DNA of 64,000 nt from SZUA-35 sp963781035 (GTDB lineage: Bacteria; Actinomycetota; Acidimicrobiia; Acidimicrobiales; SZUA-35). Of the stretch, positions 37,168 to 46,838 are shown piece by piece. Below the pieces are notes generated by a model. It saw nothing but the letters and a program-made list of their open reading frames with translations. It made no database searches and had not been told where the DNA came from. The stretch spans positions 1,116,001 to 1,180,000 of the forward strand of contig CAWAEN010000004.1 in assembly GCA_963781035.1 (NCBI GenBank), written 5' to 3'. Position 1 is the stretch's first letter; every line of letters starts with the position of its first letter. Position numbers and translations under genes: made by a program.

Positions 37168-37872
37168 CTTCCTGCCGCGCACCTCGGTGATCGCACGCAT
37201 GAACGCGTCGGCCATCAACTCGTGACCGATGTCGTTCGGATGGAACCGGTCGTCGGCGACCCGGTCGAACACCCCGGCGCCCGGCTCGCGCCACGGGTTG
37301 ACGACGGCCACCTCGTGCTGGGTGGCAGCCTGTTTGATCGCCCGGTTGGTCAAGGCCACCCGGCTCGAACTGCCGGCGATGGTGGCGAACACGGTCGGAC
37401 GGGGGAGACGTGAGGCCAGTTCGTCGACCTGTGCCCGCAGCTCGACGACGTTGACCCGGTCCCACATGACGTCGTTCGTCCCGACGCAGGCCGTGGTCAG
37501 GGCGGGGACTCGCCCGTCGGCCATCAGCTGCTCGACGACGGGTAGGTGGACCTCGATCGCGTCGTTCATTCGAGCCCCGGCCATGGCCAGGTTGATGACC
37601 CGCCATGTCGGGTCGTCGGCCCGCAGCCTGGCCAGGGTGCGCCCGACCCATCCGAGTGATGGCTCCGAGGCTCCGATACCCAGACAGGTCGAGTCGCCGA
37701 CGGACACCCAGAGCGGGCCATCCGACACCAGCGCCTGCTGATTCTGTTCCGACCACCATTCGGTGTACGGCGCGATCTGTTTGTTCACTCGACGGACACC
37801 GGGGATGACGAAGCCGACCGCGCGGAGGCCGCGCCCGGACCGCTTGACGACGAGGGGAGGGACGGTGTCCAC
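37165..37872 (-). CDS. SGNH/GDSL-family hydrolase
   Basis: 235 aa esterase/lipase-like protein without signal peptide. Blocks: WVSVGDSTCLGIGAS (nucleophile Ser in GDS), LAMAGARM (block II Gly), VGTNDVMWD (block III Asn) and DRFHPNDIGHELMA (block V Asp and His). All four oxyanion and triad positions are present. Substrate unknown. The GTG at 37872 is chosen by homology; CACACT lies 6 nt upstream, similar to the leaderless pattern. Divergent from the ABC-F gene, 40 bp away. Confidence 0.88.
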   Translation of the reverse strand: MDTVPPLVVKRSGRGLRAVGFVIPGVRRVNKQIAPYTEWWSEQNQQALVSDGPLWVSVGDSTCLGIGASEPSLGWVGRTLARLRADDPTWRVINLAMAGARMNDAIEVHLPVVEQLMADGRVPALTTACVGTNDVMWDRVNVVELRAQVDELASRLPRPTVFATIAGSSSRVALTNRAIKQAATQHEVAVVNPWREPGAGVFDRVADDRFHPNDIGHELMADAFMRAITEVRGRK

Positions 37873-37898
37873 GGCGAGAGTGTGCCGTGTGGCGGGCC

Positions 37899-37904
37899 TA
37901 GCCT
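37899..37904 (+). promoter_or_regulatory. -10 hexamer TAGCCT of the ABC-F gene, leaderless
   Basis: TAGCCT ends 7 nt before the GTG at 37912. Confidence 0.6.
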
Positions 37905-37911
37905 TGCGTCG

Positions 37912-39690
37912 GTGATCCTGTTCGATGCCCTGGCCGTTGGTGTGTCCCGTCCCGACCGGCCGCTCTTCACCGACATCTCGTTGACCATGAGTACCGGGGA
38001 TCGCCTCGGCATCGTCGGTATCAACGGCACCGGCAAGTCGACGTTGCTTCGGGTCCTCGCAGGGCGCCAGGAAGTCGAGACCGGTGAGCTTCGGCCCGGG
38101 AGCGGTGTTCGCATTGCCATGCTCGACCAGGATGCGCCGCTTCCCGCCGGCACCGTTCGCGATGCAGTGACCGGTGCCGGATGGTCTGACGTCGTCGCCG
38201 AGACCTGGGAGGCCGAGTCGGTGCTGTCGAAGCTCGGCATGGGCGACTTCCTCGACCGCGACACCTCGTCGCTCTCCGGCGGCGAGGGCAAACGCGTCAG
38301 CCTCGCCCGGGCACTGGTCGAGCCGGCCGACCTGCTGATCCTGGACGAGCCGACGAACCACCTCGACGTCGACGGCATTCTCTGGCTCGAGGATCGCCTT
38401 GCCGATTTCCGCGGTGGCCTCCTGTTGATCACGCACGATCGTTACGTGCTCGACCGTCTCGTGAACCGGATGCTGGAACTCGATCGGGGAACCGGATTCC
38501 TCCACGAGGGCAGCTATGCCGACTACCTGGAAGCTCAGGCCGACCGGGAGACAAAGGCGGATGAGGCCGAGTCGGTTCGAAAGAATCTGGCTCGATCGGA
38601 GTTGGCATGGCTCCGGCGAGGGGCCAAGGCCCGCACGTCGAAACCCAAGTATCGGGTCGAAGCGGCGAAGGCGCTCGTCGCCGAGAAACGTCAGGGTGCG
38701 GCGCGGCCGTCGCAGCTCCACTTGGAGTTCGAGACCCCTCGCCTCGGCGACATCGTGGTCGAACTCGAGGGGGTGAGTGCGGAGACCCCCGACGGACGGA
38801 CGCTGTTCTCCGACGTGAATCTGAGTCTCGATCGGCGAGAACGGCTCGGGATCGTGGGGCCCAACGGTTCTGGCAAGACCACACTGATGGACCTCATCGC
38901 CAAACGGACAGAACCCCGAGTGGGCACGGTGCGCTGGGGTACGACCGTCGAGCTCGTCTACTACGACCAGCACGGCACCGAGCTGGACCCGTCGGCTCGC
39001 GTCCGGGAAGTGGTTGCCGGGCCGAATCGGTCGCCGGACTGGACCGACGCCAGGCTCCTCGAGGCGTTCTGGTTCGACTCAGACGCCCAATGGGCGGAAG
39101 TGAGCACGCTGTCCGGAGGGGAGCGGCGCCGGCTCCAGCTGATGCAGGTCTTGGCGGCCAAGCCGAATGTGCTCCTGTTGGACGAGCCGACCAACGATCT
39201 GGATCTCGAGACCCTGCGATCACTCGAGGACTTTCTCGAGGACTGGCCCGGGGCGGTCGTGGTGGTCAGTCACGACCGGGCCTTCATGCGCAGGGTCGTG
39301 GCCGATGCGCTCGTCATCGACGGCGAGGGGGCCGTGGTGCGCTGGCCGGGCGGCTTCGATGCGTGGGACGAGCATCGGCGATCCACCCGATCTGCAAGTT
39401 CTTCCGGCGGCACGTCACAGGGCAAACGACAGAAGAAGGGTGACACGCGAGCACAGGCGGGAACTCGCACCCCGAACGCTCTGAGCAATGCGATCCGTCA
39501 GGCCGAGAAATCGGTCGCCAAACTCGAGAAGCGGAAAGCGTCTCTGCTGGCCGAGCTCGAAGTCGCCATCGGCGACCACGAAGCGCTGACCCGGCTTGGC
39601 GCCGACCTGGCAACCATCGACACGGAGATGGCTGCGGTCGAAGGCGAATGGCTGGAACTCTCGGAAGAACTCGAGGCCCTCCAGGACTGA
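37912..39690 (+). CDS. ABC-F family ATPase (Uup-like)
   Basis: 592 aa, cytosolic, two ATP-binding cassettes and no membrane domain. First cassette: Walker A GINGTGKST, signature LSGGEGKRVSLARAL, LLILDEPTNHLDVD. The interdomain linker (about residues 200-290) is basic. Second cassette: GPNGSGKTT, LSGGERRRLQLMQVL, VLLLDEPTNDLDLE. A C-terminal coiled coil (SVAKLEKRKASLLAELEVA onward) follows, as in Uup. ABC-F proteins act on the ribosome or on DNA structures; Uup-like members are linked to ribosome quality or DNA-branch processing. An in-frame start at 37882 is not preferred. Confidence 0.93.
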   Translation: MILFDALAVGVSRPDRPLFTDISLTMSTGDRLGIVGINGTGKSTLLRVLAGRQEVETGELRPGSGVRIAMLDQDAPLPAGTVRDAVTGAGWSDVVAETWEAESVLSKLGMGDFLDRDTSSLSGGEGKRVSLARALVEPADLLILDEPTNHLDVDGILWLEDRLADFRGGLLLITHDRYVLDRLVNRMLELDRGTGFLHEGSYADYLEAQADRETKADEAESVRKNLARSELAWLRRGAKARTSKPKYRVEAAKALVAEKRQGAARPSQLHLEFETPRLGDIVVELEGVSAETPDGRTLFSDVNLSLDRRERLGIVGPNGSGKTTLMDLIAKRTEPRVGTVRWGTTVELVYYDQHGTELDPSARVREVVAGPNRSPDWTDARLLEAFWFDSDAQWAEVSTLSGGERRRLQLMQVLAAKPNVLLLDEPTNDLDLETLRSLEDFLEDWPGAVVVVSHDRAFMRRVVADALVIDGEGAVVRWPGGFDAWDEHRRSTRSASSSGGTSQGKRQKKGDTRAQAGTRTPNALSNAIRQAEKSVAKLEKRKASLLAELEVAIGDHEALTRLGADLATIDTEMAAVEGEWLELSEELEALQD

Positions 39691-39727
39691 GAGGCACCGG
39701 TCGGCTGAAACGTGGCAGGATCCGGCG

Positions 39728-40867
39728 ATGGATGCTGCAACCCCTGACGACGCGCCCGACACCACGAAGATCGAGCCGGGCTTGCCGGCAGCCGATCCCG
39801 AGCTGGTGCCTCTGGCGGCGTTCACCGTCTTCCAGGTGAAGCAGGGCGAGATGTTGTCGGCGATGCTGCATCTCGGCGAGCGGCTCGGCCTGTTCGAGGC
39901 GATGGTCGACGGTGTCGCCCGGTCGGCCCATGAGATCGCGAGCGCTGCCGGGCTGCACGAACGATGGGTCAGGGAGTGGTTGTACGCAGTGTCTGCCGGG
40001 GGCATGGTCGTGCACGAACGCAGAGGTGAGGACGAGTCGAACAACGAGCGGTTCCACCTGTCGGCGGAGATGTCGGTGATTCTCGCCCGTCCGGAGGACC
40101 CGTCGTATGCCGGCGGGGTGTTCGGCGCTCCGGTGTCCCGCGACACGATCGATCGACTGGCCGAGGCGTTCCGAACCGGCGTGGGATTCGGCTGGGGCGA
40201 TCACGGCGGCGCCACCGCTCACATGCAGGCGTCGATGTCGGCAGGAAGACAGAAACACTTCCTGGTGCCCGTGGTGCTGGCGTCGGTCGACGGTCTGGTC
40301 GACCGCCTGGAGGCAGGTATTCGGGTGGTCGACGCCGGTTGCGGGAGCGGGGTCGCCTCGTGCGTGATCGCCGAGGCCTTCCCGAACTCGACGGTCATCG
40401 GCATCGATCCATCGACCCATGGCATCGAGGCGGCGAGGGAGCGGGCCCAGGCGATGGGTCTCACCAACGTCTCGTTCGCCGAGGAGACGTTCGACGACCT
40501 GGCGCCCGGTTCCGTCGACTTCCTGCTCACCCTCGACGTCCTCCACGACATCCCTCGGCCGGCCGACGCCGTGGTCGCTGCGCGTCGCGCGATCGCGGGC
40601 GACGGCGTGTGGTTGGTCGCCGACATCAAAGCCGCCCCGACGTTCGAGGAGAACCGACGCAACCCGCTGATCGGACTCTTCTATTCGATGTCGGTCGTCT
40701 ACTGCATGAACTCGGCAATGTCCGAGGCGGACGGGGCAGGGCTCGGCACCTTGGGGCTCCACCCCGAGCGACTCCGCGGCCTGGTCGAAGGCGCGGGGTT
40801 CACCTCGTTCGACTTCCGGGAGTTCGACGAGGACGTCAGCAATCGGTACTTCGAGATCCGGCCGTGA
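39728..40867 (+). CDS. Class I SAM-dependent methyltransferase with N-terminal winged helix
   Basis: 379 aa. N-terminal helix-turn-helix/dimerisation part (FQVKQGEMLSAMLHLGERLG, then AHEIASAAGLHERWVREWL) followed by a Rossmann methyltransferase with motif I VVDAGCGSGVAS, VIGIDPSTHGIE and FLLTLDVLHDI. This layout is shared by O-methyltransferases and several uncharacterised mycobacterial proteins. Its stop overlaps the GTG of the PatB-type gene (GTGA), so the two are translationally coupled. Methyl acceptor unknown. Confidence 0.88.
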   Translation: MDAATPDDAPDTTKIEPGLPAADPELVPLAAFTVFQVKQGEMLSAMLHLGERLGLFEAMVDGVARSAHEIASAAGLHERWVREWLYAVSAGGMVVHERRGEDESNNERFHLSAEMSVILARPEDPSYAGGVFGAPVSRDTIDRLAEAFRTGVGFGWGDHGGATAHMQASMSAGRQKHFLVPVVLASVDGLVDRLEAGIRVVDAGCGSGVASCVIAEAFPNSTVIGIDPSTHGIEAARERAQAMGLTNVSFAEETFDDLAPGSVDFLLTLDVLHDIPRPADAVVAARRAIAGDGVWLVADIKAAPTFEENRRNPLIGLFYSMSVVYCMNSAMSEADGAGLGTLGLHPERLRGLVEGAGFTSFDFREFDEDVSNRYFEIRP

Positions 40868-42009
40868 GCCGGCTGGTCGGAGCTGATCTGGAACGGCTGC
40901 GCTCGCTGGACGGTGCGAAGTGGTCTCGTCATGGAGATGACGTGCTGCCGGCCTGGGTGGCCGACATGGACTTCGCCAGCCCGGACTGCGCACTCGATGC
41001 AATGCGGGTGGTGGTCGAGCGAGCCGACATCGGGTACAACCTGGCGGCGGTGAGCGAACTCCCGCAGGCGTTTGCCGACTGGCAGGAAGCAGCCCACGGC
41101 TGGAGGCCGGACATCGAGCGGCTGCAACTCTTCAACGATGTGCTGCACGTGCTCGAGTACGCCATCTGGCATCTGACGGAGCCCGGCGACGGCATCGTGC
41201 TGATCACGCCGATCTACCCGCCCTTCATCAACCTCGTCGAAGCTGCAGGTCGCAGGATCATCGATTGTCCCCTCGACCAGACGACGGGGCGATTCGATGC
41301 CGATGTGCTGGCCGAGGTGGTCGACGAGTCCACCGCCGCTGTGCTGTGGTGCAGCCCGCACAATCCGACCGGTCGAGTGTTCGACGACGACGAGTTGGCG
41401 GCGCTCGCGTCGGTGGTGGAGGCGCAGGATCTCCTCGTCCTCAGTGATGAGGTCTGGGCCGACCTGGTCCATCCGGGCTCCGTTCATCGACCGCTCGCGC
41501 TGGTACCGGGATTGGCCGAGCGGACGATCACGGTGTCGTCTGCCAGCAAGTCCTTCAACCTCGCCGGTCTGCGCTGTGCCGTGGCCCACATCGGCGACGA
41601 GCGGGCGTGGCAGCTCTTCGACGAGCTTCCTCCCCGACTACGGGGGCACGTGAACACACTCGGCGCCGAGGCCACTCTCGCCTGCTGGCGAGAGGGAACC
41701 CCGTGGCTCGACGAGTTGCGAGGGCATCTCGTGAGTCAGTTCGATCACCTCGCATCGCGACTGTCGGCCGATCTGCCCGGAGTGACGTGGCGGCGGCCGG
41801 AGGCGACCTACCTCGCGTGGCTCGACGGTGATGGCCTCGGACTCGATGGCGAGTTCTCCGATGCGCTGTACCGGTCATGCGGTGTGGCGCTCTCGCCCGG
41901 CCTCGATTTCGGCCCGCTCGGCCGAGGGCACGCCAGGCTCAACGTGGCGACGAGTCGACGGATCCTCGACGAGATTCTCGATCGCATTGTTGATGGTCTT
42001 GCACTGTAG
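40864..42009 (+). CDS. MalY/PatB-type aminotransferase class I/II (cystathionine beta-lyase-like)
   Basis: 381 aa PLP-dependent enzyme; PatB members cleave carbon-sulfur bonds of cystathionine or cysteine conjugates. Motifs: VLPAWVADMDFASP at the N-terminus (family hallmark), ITPIYPPF, CSPHNPTGRVF, SDEVWADLVHPG and the PLP Lys in SSASKSFNLAGLRCA, then LNVATSRRIL with the carboxylate-binding Arg. The start GTG overlaps the methyltransferase stop. Coupling to a methyltransferase suggests a sulfur-related pathway, which is an inference. Confidence 0.9.
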   Translation: MSRLVGADLERLRSLDGAKWSRHGDDVLPAWVADMDFASPDCALDAMRVVVERADIGYNLAAVSELPQAFADWQEAAHGWRPDIERLQLFNDVLHVLEYAIWHLTEPGDGIVLITPIYPPFINLVEAAGRRIIDCPLDQTTGRFDADVLAEVVDESTAAVLWCSPHNPTGRVFDDDELAALASVVEAQDLLVLSDEVWADLVHPGSVHRPLALVPGLAERTITVSSASKSFNLAGLRCAVAHIGDERAWQLFDELPPRLRGHVNTLGAEATLACWREGTPWLDELRGHLVSQFDHLASRLSADLPGVTWRRPEATYLAWLDGDGLGLDGEFSDALYRSCGVALSPGLDFGPLGRGHARLNVATSRRILDEILDRIVDGLAL

Positions 42010-42017
42010 AATACAGT
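42003..42017. promoter_or_regulatory. Perfect 15-bp dyad ACTGTA-GAA-TACAGT upstream of the EccC-like gene
   Basis: Six-bp arms with a 3-nt spacer, containing the PatB stop codon, ending 4 bases before the -10 hexamer of the EccC-like gene. Position suits an operator. Arm spacing differs from a LexA box. Confidence 0.45.
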
Positions 42018-42021
42018 TGTT

Positions 42022-42027
42022 TACGCT
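42022..42027 (+). promoter_or_regulatory. -10 hexamer TACGCT of the EccC-like gene, leaderless
   Basis: TACGCT ends 6 nt before the ATG at 42034, so the secretion ATPase has its own promoter rather than depending on the upstream operon. Confidence 0.6.
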
Positions 42028-42033
42028 AAAGCG

Positions 42034-45000
42034 ATGTCGAGTGATTTCAGGGATAGGGCCGAGATTCGTTGCGAGTGGCGGCTGCTCACACCGGGTGGAG
42101 TGGTGGTCGACGTGCGGATGCCCACGGCTGCCATCGGCGATCCGGTCGACAGGGGACGCTTCGCCCGTGGCGATCTGATCGATGTCGAACGGCCAGACCC
42201 GATCCGGCGCTCTCGTCGGCCCGATCCCGACGGCCACATCACCGCACTCCGGATGGCTCGCCCGCTCCCGCTGCCGCCGCTGCCGGTGGAGTGCGGAGGT
42301 CTCGACCTCGCCGACGAAGAGGGCGATCAGGTCGCCGTGGGATTCCCGCTTGCCTCGCTGCTCACGTCCGGGGTGACAGCAGTCGTCGCTGCCGTCTTCT
42401 TCTCACCGATCTTCGCCGTTCTGGCCGCCGTCTCGGCGCTGGGTCTGATCGGTCGATGGCTCGCGTCGGTGGTCGGTCGCCGACGGGCCCGGAAGCGGCG
42501 AGAACACACACGCCGGCACACCTCGGCGATCTGGCGGTCTCGAGTGCAGGGATGGATCGAGGCGGAAACTGCGAGTCGGCGGGAGACAGCAAAGGATCCG
42601 ACCCGATTGCTGCGAGCGATCGCCGGCGAGCGCTCGCCATGGAGTGATCGTCTCGAACCGGACGGGGCCCTCGAGCTGACCATCGGCCGTGGTGACGTCG
42701 ACGTCCCGGTCGACTGCGCTGATGCCAGACCGCCCGAGCATCTCGGCGAGCCCACGACCGTGACATTGCACCAGGTGCCGATCACGGCCGCTGTGGCCGA
42801 CGGCCTCGCCGTGTGTGGCGATCGCTCCGACCTGCTCGCCTGCTCGCGGTGGTTGGTCGCATCGACCGTCGCCGCAATCGGGCCGGCCGACCTCGGCGTG
42901 GTCATCGTGACAACGGCGGATCGCTGCGTCGACTGGGACTGGCTCAAGTGGGTCCCGTCGCTGGAGGCGTGCATCGTCGTCGATGTCGACAGCGACGGTG
43001 CATTGCTCGAGTTGGCCTCTCGCGAGGTGCCGGTACTGGTGGTGGTCGACGGGGCCGAACCACTGGCCCCCGGGCCGCTGGCGAGAGTCATGGCCGGGCG
43101 GATCGGGGTCGTGCGTCTGCTCTGGCTCGGCGCAGCCGAGGATGTACCGGGCGGGTGTCGGGATCGGCTCGAGCTCGCGCCGGGTGGTGGAGCGAGGTTC
43201 GTACGCGCCGGCCACGACACCAGCAGGCTCGAATGGCACGGGCTGGACCTCGACGAAGCAGAGCTCGTGGCGCGATGGTTGGCGCCCTTCGTCGACCCCG
43301 AGGTCGATGACGTGGGCGGCCGCTTGCCGTCGAACGTGTCGATCGGCGAGATCTGCGAGGTCGATGCTGCACAGGCCGCATGGCGAAGAGCGACGCCAAG
43401 GGCGTTGATGGCGCCCATCGGGATCGATGCCGACGGTGTGCACATGATCGATCTGGTGGCCGACGGCCCACACTGTCTCGCCGCCGGTACGACCGGTTCC
43501 GGCAAGAGTGAGCTCCTGCGAACGTTGGTCGTTGGCCTGGCTGCGGGACAGCCCCCCGATCTCGTCACGTTCGTCTTGATCGATTTCAAGGGTGGGGGAG
43601 CGTTCGATGCCGTCGGAGAACTGCCGCACGTCGCTGCGGTGGTGACCGATCTCGATTCGGCCGAAGCCTCGCGTGCGCTCCGGGGTCTGCGAGCCGAGCT
43701 GCTCGATCGGGAGCATCGGCTCCGGGACATGGAATGCAGCGACATCGCCGACACCGACCGTCGACATTCCCGGGCCTTCGGTCGGCTGGTGGTGGTGATC
43801 GACGAATTCGCCGCACTCGCCGACGAGTTGCCCGATTTCCTCGACGGTCTCGTCGACGTCGCCCGGAGGGGACGATCGCTCGGCGTCCACCTCGTCCTCG
43901 CCACGCAACGCCCGTCCGGTGTGGTCACCGGTCAGATCCGGGCGAACACCAACCTTCGGATCTGTCTGCGAGTCCAGGACCGGGCCGACAGCGCAGACGT
44001 GATCGACCGTCCGGATGCTGCCCTCTTGCCGCTTGTTCCCGGCCGGGCCGTCGTCCAGCGGGGTGGCGGAGCGAGCGAGGTCGTTCAGGTCGCACAAATC
44101 GGTCTGACATCGTCGACCACGTCGGTCGAACGCTTCGTCGTGCATCCGGCTGTTCCGGCATCCGAGAGCGAGCGATCAGCGATCGATGTCATCGATCGCT
44201 GGGCGTCGAATCGGTTCGAGCTCCTCGATGACCGATCGACCGAGACCACGGTGGCCCGGATCGTCCGAGCAGCCCGGGCTTCCGGCCACGGGAGAACATC
44301 GCCTCCGTGGCGTCAACACCTCCAAGCTGTCGGGTTCCCCGTCGATCGGGGTGATGTGTCGATGATGGCCGACCAGGAGGTCGCGATCGGTTTGCTCGAC
44401 GACCCCGATCGTCGCCGGGTGGTTCCGATGTCGTGGGATCCGGGTCGCGACGGGCTTTTGATCGTCGGCGTCGACGAGAAGGAGATCGCAGCCTCGGCCG
44501 CCGTGGCGGTGGCGGCGCTCCTCGACCGCGGTGACCCGGCACCGCTGCCGACCTTCGTGTTCGACGGCCGTCGTGACGGAGCGGACACCGTCCGCCGCTT
44601 GCTCGAACTCGACCCGGTGATCGATGTGGTCGGTGTGTCGGAGCCGGACCGGTTGACGAAGGCGGTCGATCTCCTGAGTGCAATCGAACGACCGTTCGCG
44701 TTGGTCGTGCACGACTGGCAGTCTGTGGTCGACGCACTGTCGGACCATGGCGGCCCATCGGCGGCTGATCGTCTGGTCAGGCTGGTGCGTCGATGTGTCT
44801 GCCGGAGTCGGAGCTGTCGTCGTGACGGCGAGATCGGATCGGGACGTGCCGCAGCGCGCCGCCGCTCACCTCGGCTGCCGTGTGGTGCATCGGCTCGGCG
44901 ATCCTGCGGGCTACCTGGCATTCGGGCTTCGGTTGGCCGACATTCCTCCGCTCGGCGGTGCTGCCTGTGTCGATCCGACCTCGGGTCTCTCGGGCATGAT

Positions 45001-45600
45001 CGGACGACTCGACGGTCCGAGAAGTGCGTCGTTGGCCGGTCGGCTGGCTCGTGGGCCGATGGAGGTGGCGGCTTCCCCCGATTCGTGGCCGCAACCGATT
45101 CGGGTCCTCGGATCTCGGATCGACCGGGCAGAACTGCCGGCGGCAAAGCTGAGCCCGGAGGGCTGGCGTGTTCCCATCGGCCTCGACCTGGACCTCGCGC
45201 CGCACTGGGTCGATGTGTCGGTGGCCCGGCCTGTCGTGGTGTTGGCTCATGCCGGTAGGGGTCGAACCACGACGCTACGAACCATCGCTGAGTCGGTCGG
45301 TGATGAGGTCTGTGTCATCGACGATGCTGACCTCCTCGCCGATGCTGAGCTCCTCACCCGGATCGACGAGGCCGGGAACGGGGTGTCCCGCTGGCGGTCG
45401 CCGGCAGTTCGGCCGTTGCGAGACGCTTCGGATCCCCGATTGCCGGCCTCCTCTCGACCGCGACGGTGATCGTGTTGAATGCTGCCCGGAGCGACGGGGA
45501 GGCGCTCCGAGTGTCGATGCCGGAGTTGACCGATCAGCCGCGCGGTCGCGCCGCCGTGCTGGATCGTGGCCGGGTCACCGTCGTCCAGATCGCGGCCTGA
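42034..45600 (+). CDS. EccC/EssC-like FtsK/SpoIIIE ATPase of a type VII-like secretion system, two frameshifts
   Basis: About 1188 aa. A 100-residue N-terminal domain of unknown fold precedes two membrane helices (residues about 107-145), then tandem FtsK-like ATPase domains. Domain 1 is canonical: Walker A GTTGSGKS (485-492), LIDFKGGGAF, Walker B VVVIDEFAAL (Asp590), and ATQRPSGVVTGQIRANTNLRI. Domain 2 (GLLIVGVDEKEIAASAAVA) and domain 3 (LAHAGRGRTTTLRTIA, VCVIDDADLL) have degenerate Walker A loops, as in many EccC/EssC proteins. One-base shifts near 44795 and 45390 divide the last third; the end reads GRVTVVQIAA with stop at 45600. WXG100-type genes 4 kb away are the likely substrates. Confidence 0.83.
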
Positions 45601-45627
45601 CCGAGGTCGACCCGATCGAGTGGCCGA

Positions 45628-46780
45628 TCAGGAACCGTCTGGTCGGGCTGTGTTCGGCACGGCACAGAGATACGCGCCCGACACGTTGCCGTTCCAGCAA
45701 CCACCCGTGATCTCCGGGCCGACCTGCTTGATGTTCTCGATCGACTCCGAGAAGTGGACCATGACCTGGCCCCTGGTGAGGCCGACTCGCCATGCGCTGC
45801 AACCAGTAGTTCTTGCCGCCGGCATCGGCCTGACGGTCGAGCACGTTCTGGTAGACGAGGTCGATGAACTGGCCGTTCGATAGCGAAGCGCCGTAGGTCG
45901 CCCTGAACTCGGGCGATTCGGTGAACAAGTCGGAGATCCGCCACGTGGACATGCCGTCGACGGAGCGCTGGTTCCAGTAGGCCCACCCGTTGTTGTCCGG
46001 CGCACGATCGAAGTAGGCGGCGTAGAGACGTGCGACCTGGAATCGGTGCCACAGTTCTGGGTTGTTCGGGTCGACCGCACGCTCGCCGTAGACGAGGTAC
46101 GAGGCACCGGCGCGGAGGTCAGGGTGCAGACGGAAGCGAAGGGTGGCGCCGTCACACGTCACGCCGGTGGCGGCGTAGTGGGCGTTGGTGTTCTGGAGCA
46201 CGGCCACGTTCGCCCTGGTGGACCTCGATGAGGTGTACCCGTTCACGTTGACCGGTTGGAACGCGACGTATCCGGAGCTGGCCCATGTTCCGGCCGTGGT
46301 GCAACGCACGGCCATCTGGGCGTGGGTCGCGGTCGGGGAGTACATCGATTGGTTGTGACCGCTCGTGCTCGTGGTCCACGGTCCGGCCGCTTCGATGGTG
46401 GCGCTGCCGCTGCTGAAGCTGCCGTAGATGTTCTCGTGGTGATTGGACGGAATGCACTCGTTGTAGTGTCGGAAGACGAGCGTGTCGGCCAGCTTGTTGG
46501 CCGAGCAGATCGCTCCGGAACGGTCGTTCGACATGGTCAGGCTCGGCAGCCCGATCAGCGACCGTTGGAGGTTGACCTGATGGAGGAGGACGGCGGACGC
46601 TTCGGCTTCTGTCAGGGCCTGGCCGTCACGGAAACCCCACGGGTTGTACGTGATCGCATCCGAGGCTCCGGCGTCGACGACGCCGACGACGCCGGGGACG
46701 CCCACGAGCATGGAGCTCAGCAACGCAGCGAGTGCTGCGAGCGCAGCCAAGGCCCCATGTGGTCGTCTGGTCGAAGTCAC
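45628..46780 (-). CDS. Secreted CAP-domain protein with C-terminal DUF4214, one frameshift
   Basis: About 384 aa. Signal peptide (ALAALAALAALLSSMLVGVPGVVGVVDAGA). The CAP/SCP domain (residues about 55-185) includes NKLADTLVFRHYNEC, HENIYGSF and HAQMAVRCTTAGTWASSGYVAF, with paired cysteines. The second half is a DUF4214 repeat unit, RLYAAYFDRAPDNNGWAYW through LVYQNVLDRQADAGGKNYW, whose last part (LTRGQVMVHFSESIENIKQ) lies in another frame after a shift near 45790, ending at 45628. Exported; convergent with the EccC-like gene (27 nt apart) and downstream of the WXG-gene row, so a secreted partner or cargo is plausible but unproven. Confidence 0.82.
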
Positions 46781-46838
46781 TCACTTCGCATCGACCGATC
46801 CGGGGTGCGAAGTTGATCGAAATGATCCGAATGACTCA

